The notes beneath the pieces were generated by a model. It was not told the DNA's origin. It did no database searches and saw only the letters and a list, made by a program, of their open reading frames with translations. From an uncultured Clostridia bacterium (GTDB lineage Bacteria > Bacillota > Clostridia > UMGS1883): a stretch of DNA of 11,409 bases. A program made the position numbers and the translations under genes. Each line of letters opens with the position of its first letter. The stretch's first letter is position 1. This document shows positions 6,198 through 11,409 of this stretch, piece after piece. Location: positions 1 to 11,409 of the forward strand of contig CANQKL010000043.1 of the NCBI GenBank assembly GCA_947624455.1, in the 5' to 3' direction.

Positions 6198-7204
6198 TAA
6201 ATATCGCTCCTCTCCAGCTCGTTAAGGACCGCCGCGCTCAGGCGGCCCACGCTGTCAAAGTCATTTTTGCTCATAACGCTGACCGGGGAATGAATGTAGC
6301 GGCAGGGTACGGCCAGGACAGCGGTTTTGACGCCTCCGCCGCTGCGCTGGATGCTGCCGGCGTCTGTCCCGCCCATGCTGGTACGCTTTATTTGCAGGGG
6401 AATGTTTTCCCTTTCCGCGACGTTCTTTATCATTTCAAAATACCGCCGGTCGCTGACAGCGGCCCGGTCCATAGCGGTCATGACCGCTCCCCCGCCCAGG
6501 TTAGTGACCGTCTCATGGGGCTTGGTGCCGTACACATCGCTGCAAGTGGTACCCTCAATGACAAGGGCGTAATCTGGCCGGATGCGGTTTGCGGCTATGA
6601 TAGCTCCCCGAAGGCCCACTTCCTCCTGGACTGTGAATACATAATACATATCATTGCGGTACTCCTGTTCCATAAGCCCCAGTACTGTGGCGCAGCCGAC
6701 CCGATCGTCCAGAGCCTTGCTCTTTACGAGTCCGTCGCCGAACTCCGTATATTCTCCGGCAAAAATTCCGTAATCGCCAAGGTTAAGGAGGCTTTTTGCC
6801 TCGTCCTTGTCCTTCGCGCCGATATCTATATACAGCTCGCTCATGGGAATAAGTTTTTCCCGTTCATCCCGCTTTTGCAGGTGAACGGCCTTGGCGCTGA
6901 TGACGCCGGGGACTCTTTTCTCCCCCAGCAGCACCTTTTTGCTCACCAGGACGGTGGTAAGGATTCCTCCAACCGTCTTGAATTTTACAAAGCCTTCGTC
7001 AGTAAAGCCGCTGACAATAAAGCCTACCTCGTCCATATGCGCGGCGACCATGACCTTTTTACCGCCGCCGATCTTGTGGGCGATGATATTTCCCATAGAA
7101 TCTACAATTATCTCGTCAGCCTTTATTCTGCTGAGAATAAAATTCCTGACCTCGTCCTCCCAACCGGAAGGGCCGAAAAGTTCGCACAGCTCCTTTAATA
7201 ACAC
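6197..7204 (-). CDS. M42 family aminopeptidase (second of three)
   Basis: A 335-residue M42 enzyme, clearly diverged from both neighbours. The metal and catalytic residues are H56 in AAHMDEVG, the aspartates of ALDDRVG (D166/D167), E194/E195 in VQEEVGLRG, and H305 in CRYIHSP. At the position where the neighbours have an Asp ligand (AIDVS and AVDVC), this protein has E217 (VIEGTTC). Glutamate is a known variant there in the family, so it is probably active, perhaps with different metal or substrate preference. SMGGTDAGSIQ (276-286) is conserved. The start is GTG at 7204. No ATG is available and the upstream frame is closed by a TGA. AAAGGCGGTGATC precedes the GTG as a weak ribosome site. The first 10 bases overlap the end of the preceding M42 gene, which suggests coupling. 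Confidence 0.92.
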   Translation of the reverse strand: MLLKELCELFGPSGWEDEVRNFILSRIKADEIIVDSMGNIIAHKIGGGKKVMVAAHMDEVGFIVSGFTDEGFVKFKTVGGILTTVLVSKKVLLGEKRVPGVISAKAVHLQKRDEREKLIPMSELYIDIGAKDKDEAKSLLNLGDYGIFAGEYTEFGDGLVKSKALDDRVGCATVLGLMEQEYRNDMYYVFTVQEEVGLRGAIIAANRIRPDYALVIEGTTCSDVYGTKPHETVTNLGGGAVMTAMDRAAVSDRRYFEMIKNVAERENIPLQIKRTSMGGTDAGSIQRSGGGVKTAVLAVPCRYIHSPVSVMSKNDFDSVGRLSAAVLNELERSDI

Positions 7205-8232
7205 AGCTGATCACCGCCTTTGAAGCCGAGCAGCCAGGCCGCCATGAGCCGGGCCGTATTTTCCATATCTCTAATGTCCCCCACCTCGTAGTTGGCGTGC
7301 ATATATCTGAGGGGAATGGACAACAATGCCGTAGGCACGCCTGTACCAGCCACCTGGATCTCCCAGGCGTCGGTTCCGGTATCTCCGCTGTCAACGTCTA
7401 TCTGAACCTCAATGTCCTCCTCCTTAGCCCGGTCAAGGAGCTGGCGCGTGAGCTTGGGATGGAGATTGGGGCCAACGCTGACCACAGGCCCCTTTCCCAA
7501 AGGAAAGGCGTTGTCGCTGACGCCCGGGCTGACCCCGTGACAAACGTCAACGGCTATCGCCGCGTCCGGCACGAGCTGAGCCGCGGCAGTCCTCGCGCCG
7601 CGAAGCCCCAGCTCCTCCTGAACCGTGGCCACGGCCACAACATCGCAGGAAAGACGGTATTTCTGGATCAGCTCCATCGTCCGCACCACCGCGGCCAAGC
7701 CGCCTCGGTCGTCGATACATCTGCCGGCCACTGCGCTGCCGGCCAGCCGTATATAGCCGGTATTTAAGGTGATTATATCCCCTATTCGGACGATCTTTTC
7801 AGTCTGCTCCTTTTTGAAACCTATATCCACAGACATATTTTCTATGGCAAGGGCTTTACCCGCGTCCTTAACAAGGTGCGGGGGCTTGGCGCCGATAACG
7901 CCGAAATATTTTCCATCGCCGCAGTGAACGGTCACCTCGGTGCCTGGAAGGGTCTTAGGGTCGAAGCCGCCTACCGTACAGAAAAGCAAGCTGCCCTCGT
8001 CGGTTACGCCGCTGACCATTAGGCCGAGTTCGTCCTGGTGAGCTTCGAGCATCACCAAGGGGGCGTTTTTTACTCCGCAGCCGTACCAGCCAAAAACGTT
8101 GCCGAGGGAGTCCTCAGTTACCCTATTGCAGCAGGGGGCAAAAAGCTCCTTGACCGCCGCGCGCACCGGTTCCTCATTGCCGCTCACGCCCAGGGGCGCA
8201 TCCAATTTTTTAAGTATTTCCTCTATTTTCAA
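7195..8232 (-). CDS. M42 family aminopeptidase (first of three)
   Basis: A 345-residue M42 enzyme, the longest of the three. The site is complete but with changes around the ligands: EAHQDELG (H65, D67) where the others have AAHMDE, RCIDDRGG (D174/D175), VQEELGLRG (E206/E207), AVDVCHG (D229), and H312 in RYMHANYE, where the others have RYIHSP. The S1-pocket loop reads DSGDTGTDAWEIQ instead of GGTDAGAI. These changes suggest a different substrate range. The start is TTG at 8232, supported by a very strong AAAGGAGG site (8250-8243) 10 bases upstream; no ATG is suitably placed. The gap after murD is 17 bases, and its end overlaps the second M42 gene by 10 bases. Confidence 0.93.
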   Translation of the reverse strand: MKIEEILKKLDAPLGVSGNEEPVRAAVKELFAPCCNRVTEDSLGNVFGWYGCGVKNAPLVMLEAHQDELGLMVSGVTDEGSLLFCTVGGFDPKTLPGTEVTVHCGDGKYFGVIGAKPPHLVKDAGKALAIENMSVDIGFKKEQTEKIVRIGDIITLNTGYIRLAGSAVAGRCIDDRGGLAAVVRTMELIQKYRLSCDVVAVATVQEELGLRGARTAAAQLVPDAAIAVDVCHGVSPGVSDNAFPLGKGPVVSVGPNLHPKLTRQLLDRAKEEDIEVQIDVDSGDTGTDAWEIQVAGTGVPTALLSIPLRYMHANYEVGDIRDMENTARLMAAWLLGFKGGDQLCY

Positions 8233-8242
8233 AGGGAAGCTC

Positions 8243-8250
8243 CCTCCTTT
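8243..8250 (-). promoter_or_regulatory. Strong ribosome binding site for the TTG-start M42 gene
   Basis: AAAGGAGG on the minus strand, directly after and touching the stop of the MurD-like gene, 10 bases before TTG at 8232. It is one of the best such sites in the window and fixes the start. Confidence 0.6.
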
Positions 8251-9617
8251 TACAGTTCGTTCACCAGCCTCTTGAACAGGTTGCCGCGTTCCTCAAAATT
8301 TCGGAACATATCGAAACTGGTGCTTGCGTTGCTCATAAGGACAACATCGCCGCTGACCGCCATATCCGCTGCCAGGCGGACGGCCTGCTCATAGTTTTCA
8401 CAGACAGTCACAGGAATATCCCCGCCCACGCCAGTCTTTTCAGCATATTTTTTCAAAGCTCCGCTTATAGCTCCGGCGGTCATGCCAACCAGGAACAGGG
8501 CCTTGGTCTTTTCCGCCAAAGATTGGCCAAGGCTGTCATAGGGGATCCCCTTGTCCTTGCCGCCAGCTATGAGGATGACCTTGTCAAAAACCTTAAGCGT
8601 GTTGATAGTACGGTTGGGACTGCTGTCGATTGAACTGTTATAGTAACGGACGCCGTCCTTCACTCTGACGAGTTCTATGCGATGGGGGACTCCGCCAAAT
8701 TCCCGCGCCACTTCCCGCGTCGCCGCCTCGCAGCCAGGCCCGACGGCGGCTATGGCGGCCATATAATTCTGGACGTTGTGTTCGCCGGGTATCTTGATAT
8801 CCGACGTTTTCATTACCTCGCCGCCGAAAGCATAGATGCTGCCGCCCTGGGAATATACGGCGCAATCGCTGTCGTAGCCGAAAAGCCTGACCTCGCCCTT
8901 TGCGCCAAAGCGGCAGGCATAGGACTGTTCGTCCGCCTTGTTGAGGACAAGGACGCCGCTCCTGTCCTGATGAAGGTAAATGTTACGCTTGGCGTCCATA
9001 TACTCCTCAAACGAGGTGTGCCAGTCCAAATGATTGGGCGTCATATTTGTGACCACCGCCACATTCGGACTGCGCTTCATGGTGTGGAGCTGGAAGCTGC
9101 TTAGCTCCAGCACGGCCACATCGCTTTCCTTTATCCCCTCTATCTCAGGCAAAAGAGGCTTGCCGATATTGCCGCCGAGATGTACTGTTCTGCCCATTTT
9201 CTTTAAAATTTCGGAAATAAGAGTTGTGGTCGTGGTCTTGCCGTCGCTGCCGGTTATGGCTATCGTCTTTGCCGGACACAGCTCGAAAAAAACCTCCATC
9301 TCGCTGGTTATGACGCTGCCCCGCCTTGCCGCCTCCAAAAGTTGAGGCACGTCAAAGCGGATCCCGGGAGTTTTGAAAATATAATCGCCGTCAAGATTTT
9401 CAAGATATTCCGGCCCTGTTTTAAGAACGACCCCCAGCTCCCGAAGCTCTCGGGCGGAATCGCCAAGCTGCTCCTCCGTCCGTTTATCCGCGGCGGTTAT
9501 CACCGCGCCAAGCTGGCTGAGGAACCTTATAAGCGGCAGATTGCTTATGCCTATTCCAAGCACCGTGACCCGTTTGTCTTTCATTTCCGCCTTGAAAGCG
9601 GCAAGCTTATCGTTCAT
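8250..9617 (-). CDS. murD: UDP-N-acetylmuramoyl-L-alanine--D-glutamate ligase (MurD)
   Basis: A 455-residue ATP-dependent Mur ligase of the cytoplasmic peptidoglycan pathway, which would add D-Glu to UDP-MurNAc-L-Ala. The N-domain has a nucleotide-binding-like VTVLGIGISNLPL (17-29). The P-loop is TGSDGKTTTTT (122-132), with Asp in place of the more common Asn before GK. TPNHLDWH (193-200) and DAK with K210, the expected carbamylated lysine, are in the central domain. GEHNVQNYMAA, YYNSSIDSSPNRT and ILIAGGKDKG define the C-terminal domain. The pattern and length (about 450) fit MurD better than MurC, MurE or folate ligases. It lies outside a division/cell-wall (dcw) cluster, between a flavoprotein and three peptidases, so the genome may hold another murD. 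ATG at 9617 has AAGGTG 6 bases upstream, overlapping the stop of the flavoprotein gene; the gap is only 4 bases. MurD is probable; an altered substrate is possible. Confidence 0.88.
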   Translation of the reverse strand: MNDKLAAFKAEMKDKRVTVLGIGISNLPLIRFLSQLGAVITAADKRTEEQLGDSARELRELGVVLKTGPEYLENLDGDYIFKTPGIRFDVPQLLEAARRGSVITSEMEVFFELCPAKTIAITGSDGKTTTTTLISEILKKMGRTVHLGGNIGKPLLPEIEGIKESDVAVLELSSFQLHTMKRSPNVAVVTNMTPNHLDWHTSFEEYMDAKRNIYLHQDRSGVLVLNKADEQSYACRFGAKGEVRLFGYDSDCAVYSQGGSIYAFGGEVMKTSDIKIPGEHNVQNYMAAIAAVGPGCEAATREVAREFGGVPHRIELVRVKDGVRYYNSSIDSSPNRTINTLKVFDKVILIAGGKDKGIPYDSLGQSLAEKTKALFLVGMTAGAISGALKKYAEKTGVGGDIPVTVCENYEQAVRLAADMAVSGDVVLMSNASTSFDMFRNFEERGNLFKRLVNEL

Positions 9618-9621
9618 AATG

Positions 9622-10239
9622 TCACCTTACAAAGTTAGTATATATTTTATCCTCAAGGGCGGGAGCGGACACGCCGTTTTCCTCGCCCAGCTTTATGCAC
9701 TTTATGAGCCAGGCCATATTTCTGCCCAGCACCCTCATGGTTTGAAGGCCCTCGATATCCTGAGCCACCTCGGCGGGGCTGTTTCCGTGAACCATGGGCC
9801 AGTAATTGGAGCTTACCACCGGCATATTGTTAATGGTAAAATATTTCAGGAGCTGGTCGATGGTCGCGGTTGTGCCCGCCCTCCGAGCGCTTGCCACCGC
9901 GGCCCCCACTTTAAAGCGCAGCTTGCCGCCGCCAGCGTAGAAAAGCCTATCCATAAAGGATGTGGCGGCTCCGTCCGCAGCGGCGTAATGAACCGGCGAA
10001 CCGATCACAAGCCCGTCAAACTCCTCGAGCCTCGCTAAGGCCTCGTTTACACAGTCGTCTGTTATACATTTGCCGGTTTTGCGGCAGTATCCACAGCCAA
10101 GACAGCCCTTTGTCGTAGAGCCAGCCTGAAATATCTCGCTGTCAACGCCGCCCTCGGCCAGTCCCTTCGCCACCTCGCGCAACGCGGCGCAAGTGCAGCC
10201 CTCCTTGTGCGGGCTGCCGTTTACAAGTAATACCTTCAC
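9622..10239 (-). CDS. Flavodoxin-fold NAD(P)H-dependent FMN oxidoreductase with iron-sulfur-type cysteine motif
   Basis: A 205-residue cytoplasmic flavoprotein. The start VLLVNGSPHKEGCT is the FMN phosphate loop of the NADPH-dependent FMN reductase/flavodoxin-like family, and SPVHYAAADGAATSFMDRLFY (81-101) is its second conserved block. Residues 46-58 (CLGCGYCRKTGKC) form C-X2-C-X2-C-X5-C, the compact motif that binds a 4Fe-4S cluster in archaeal and clostridial iron-sulfur flavoproteins, with further cysteines C15, C17 and C63. Many annotated relatives keep this motif without proof of a cluster. Start: GTG at 10239 with AAGGGG 8 bases upstream. It begins 18 bases after the HD-GYP gene and ends 4 bases before murD, firmly inside the operon. 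The electron donor and acceptor are unknown. Confidence 0.9.
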   Translation of the reverse strand: MKVLLVNGSPHKEGCTCAALREVAKGLAEGGVDSEIFQAGSTTKGCLGCGYCRKTGKCITDDCVNEALARLEEFDGLVIGSPVHYAAADGAATSFMDRLFYAGGGKLRFKVGAAVASARRAGTTATIDQLLKYFTINNMPVVSSNYWPMVHGNSPAEVAQDIEGLQTMRVLGRNMAWLIKCIKLGEENGVSAPALEDKIYTNFVR

Positions 10240-10257
10240 AATAAAATCCCCTTTCCG

Positions 10258-10944
10258 TTATGCTTTATAAATTTCGGCTATCTGCTCCGACTTTGAAAGG
10301 AACATATCCGTCAGAACAGGGTCATAATAAATTCCAGAGAACTCTCTCACGGCCTTGAAAGCCTCAGAAAGCTCCAGCTTTCTGCTGTACGGGCTTCCCG
10401 CCGCCAGGCAGTCAAAGCCATCGACAATGGCCGTGACCCTGGCCGCGAGAGGTATGTCCTCCCCCTTGAGCCGGTCCGGATAGCCGCAGCCGTTCCAGCG
10501 CTCATGGTGTCCTCTCGCTATAACCGCCGCCACAGCCGTATAGGTTCCGCCGCCCAGAGCGGCCGATATATCCTCAAGTATCTTCGCGCCCTCAAGGGTG
10601 TGACTTTGCATAAGCTGGCTTTCCTTAACATTCAACTCGCCTTTCTTGGCGAGTATTGCGTCGCTCACCGCTATCTTGCCCAGATCGTGGAGGGCCGAGG
10701 CGAGAATGATGTTGTCCGCGTACTCCGCCGTAAAATCAGGATAGTTGTTTTCCAGCATTGCCCGAACCAAAATACCGGCGAGCTGTTTAACTCTCCTTAT
10801 GTGACCGTCGGCCCCTCCCGTCCTGTCCTCAGCCCGGGAGGCAAAACATTCCGCCAGCAGGCCGTGAAGTTCAAGCAGCTCCTTTGAGTCGGCCGTGGTA
10901 CGAAACCTCTTTCCGACAAAAACGCTTTTGTCGTTAAACCACAT
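10258..10944 (-). CDS. Stand-alone HD-GYP domain protein, probable cyclic-dinucleotide phosphodiesterase
   Basis: A 228-residue cytoplasmic protein, almost entirely one HD-GYP domain. Expected residues are present: RTGGADGHIRR with H48, ALHDLGK with H86, D87 and K90, H115 in MQSHTLEGA, H146 and H147 in GHHERW, GYP at 154-156, and D175 in AIVDGFD. HD-GYP enzymes hydrolyse cyclic di-GMP, and some act on other cyclic dinucleotides. There is no receiver, PAS, GAF or membrane segment; the first 25 residues are short and unlike a sensor. I chose the ATG at 10944 with GAGGTGG about 4 bases upstream. The open frame reaches 11010, but that extension would cover the promoter and start upstream of the likely transcription start. 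It heads the seven-gene operon. Confidence 0.92.
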   Translation of the reverse strand: MWFNDKSVFVGKRFRTTADSKELLELHGLLAECFASRAEDRTGGADGHIRRVKQLAGILVRAMLENNYPDFTAEYADNIILASALHDLGKIAVSDAILAKKGELNVKESQLMQSHTLEGAKILEDISAALGGGTYTAVAAVIARGHHERWNGCGYPDRLKGEDIPLAARVTAIVDGFDCLAAGSPYSRKLELSEAFKAVREFSGIYYDPVLTDMFLSKSEQIAEIYKA

Positions 10945-10981
10945 ATTTCCACCTCGTAAATTGATCGTTTGTATCTTGTAT

Positions 10982-11010
10982 ATTATACCACCGCTGCCGT
11001 CCATAGTCAA
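10982..11010 (-). promoter_or_regulatory. Sigma-A-type promoter of the seven-gene operon, with extended -10
   Basis: On the minus strand TTGACT (11010-11005), a 17-base spacer ending TGG and a perfect TATAAT (10987-10982). The TGN just before the -10 is an extended -10 element, so this should be strong. Initiation near 10975 gives a leader of about 30 bases. Confidence 0.85.
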
Positions 11011-11044
11011 GAGATATATTCAAAAATGACCAAAAAACGGACAA

Positions 11045-11080
11045 ATACCGCCAGGCGGCCGCTATGTCGCCTGACGGTAT
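11045..11080 (-). terminator. Hairpin terminator after the FGGY kinase gene
   Basis: ATACCGCCAGGCG (11045-11057) and CGCCTGACGGTAT (11068-11080) form a 13-bp stem with a 10-base loop. In minus-strand RNA the single non-Watson-Crick position is a G-U pair. It starts 8 bases after the kinase stop and is followed by TTTG and a run of six T (11037-11032), separating this gene from the next operon. Confidence 0.85.
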
Positions 11081-11088
11081 CCCGCATC

Positions 11089-11409
11089 TTATTTCAAACA
11101 GTCAACGGCTGTCCGTTCAACGGGCAGTGCCGCCGAATATCTCTCGATAAACCTATTGAAGCCCTCGACATCGGCCGGATCGGGAGCTATGCTGCTGCCG
11201 CGGTTCCCGGCAAACACCTTAGTTTCAAGGTAGTTGTCCAAGCCCTGGTCGGCGGCGCGGTTGACCATGTAGGCCGCCAGCAGCGCCATGCCCCAGGCTC
11301 CGCCCTCACCGGCGGTCTCCATTACGCTTACAGGAGCGTTCATAGCGGCGGCTACGACCTTCTGTCCGACGCCGACAGTCTTAAAGAAGCCTCCGTGGCC
11401 CAGTATACT
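11089..11409 (-). CDS. FGGY-family carbohydrate kinase, C-terminal part (partial)
   Basis: The last 106 codons of a gene that begins beyond the window. The frame stays open to the window edge, upstream of the in-frame ATG at 11343, which is internal. It reads SILGHGGFFKTVGVGQKV, then AAAMNAPVSVMETAGEGGAW, then GMALLAAYM. These are conserved C-terminal parts of sugar kinases in the L-ribulokinase/xylulokinase group, which phosphorylate pentoses or pentuloses with ATP in the cytoplasm. The GHGGFFKT and METAGEGGAWG blocks belong to the ATPase-side domain. Which sugar is used cannot be decided from this piece. It ends in TAA and is followed by a terminator, so it belongs to a separate upstream operon. 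Confidence 0.88.
   Translation of the reverse strand, partial: SILGHGGFFKTVGVGQKVVAAAMNAPVSVMETAGEGGAWGMALLAAYMVNRAADQGLDNYLETKVFAGNRGSSIAPDPADVEGFNRFIERYSAALPVERTAVDCLK

Noticed and set aside
6290..7198. 302-codon plus-strand open frame opposite the second M42 gene
   Set aside because: The minus-strand frame has a complete M42 active site; the plus frame is a shadow produced by codon bias.
10945..11010. Upstream extension of the HD-GYP gene to the ATG at 11010
   Set aside because: It would place the start codon inside the -35 box, upstream of the predicted transcription start. The ATG at 10944 has its own ribosome site.

Overview
The window looks like chromosomal DNA from a Gram-positive anaerobe of the Firmicutes, most likely a member of the Clostridia. 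The signs are AAGGAGG-type ribosome binding sites, frequent TTG and GTG starts, TTGACA/TATAAT promoters with 17-base spacers, FtsEX followed by a PcsB/EnvC-type murein hydrolase, M42 aminopeptidases and a PucR/CdaR-type regulator. Every gene is on the minus strand, so transcription runs from high to low coordinates. The assignment to Clostridia is inferred from gene content; there is no rRNA or other direct marker.

Reading in the direction of transcription there are three units. (1) 11409-11089 is the 3' end of an FGGY carbohydrate kinase, closed by a strong hairpin terminator (11080-11045). (2) A promoter at 11010-10982 starts a tight seven-gene operon: a stand-alone HD-GYP protein, a flavodoxin-fold protein with an iron-sulfur-type cysteine motif, a MurD-like ligase, three consecutive and divergent M42 aminopeptidases, and the redox chaperone Hsp33 (hslO). 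It ends in an 11-bp hairpin at 4238-4206. (3) Two promoters (4185-4157 and 4079-4051) drive a cell-division/envelope operon: a PucR/CdaR-like regulator, ftsE, ftsX, a secreted coiled-coil M23 peptidase, and a gene running off the window that is probably a C-terminal processing (S41) protease.

The third unit is functionally coherent. FtsE and FtsX form an ATP-driven membrane complex that in other Gram-positives activates a coiled-coil peptidoglycan hydrolase, and that hydrolase is encoded next. The most interesting regulatory signal is just upstream of its second promoter: a 40-base block of two 20-base tandem repeats, which resolves into four TTNCAAA half-sites about one helical turn apart. 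It resembles the binding site of WalR, the response regulator that controls wall hydrolases in related bacteria.

The second unit combines cyclic-dinucleotide turnover (HD-GYP), redox chemistry (flavoprotein, Hsp33), a peptidoglycan-precursor ligase and three intracellular aminopeptidases. Very short gaps or overlaps join the genes from the flavoprotein to the last peptidase. Each member belongs to a known family, but why they are linked is not evident. I see no mobile elements, CRISPR arrays, tRNA or rRNA, and no gene-free stretch longer than 300 bases.
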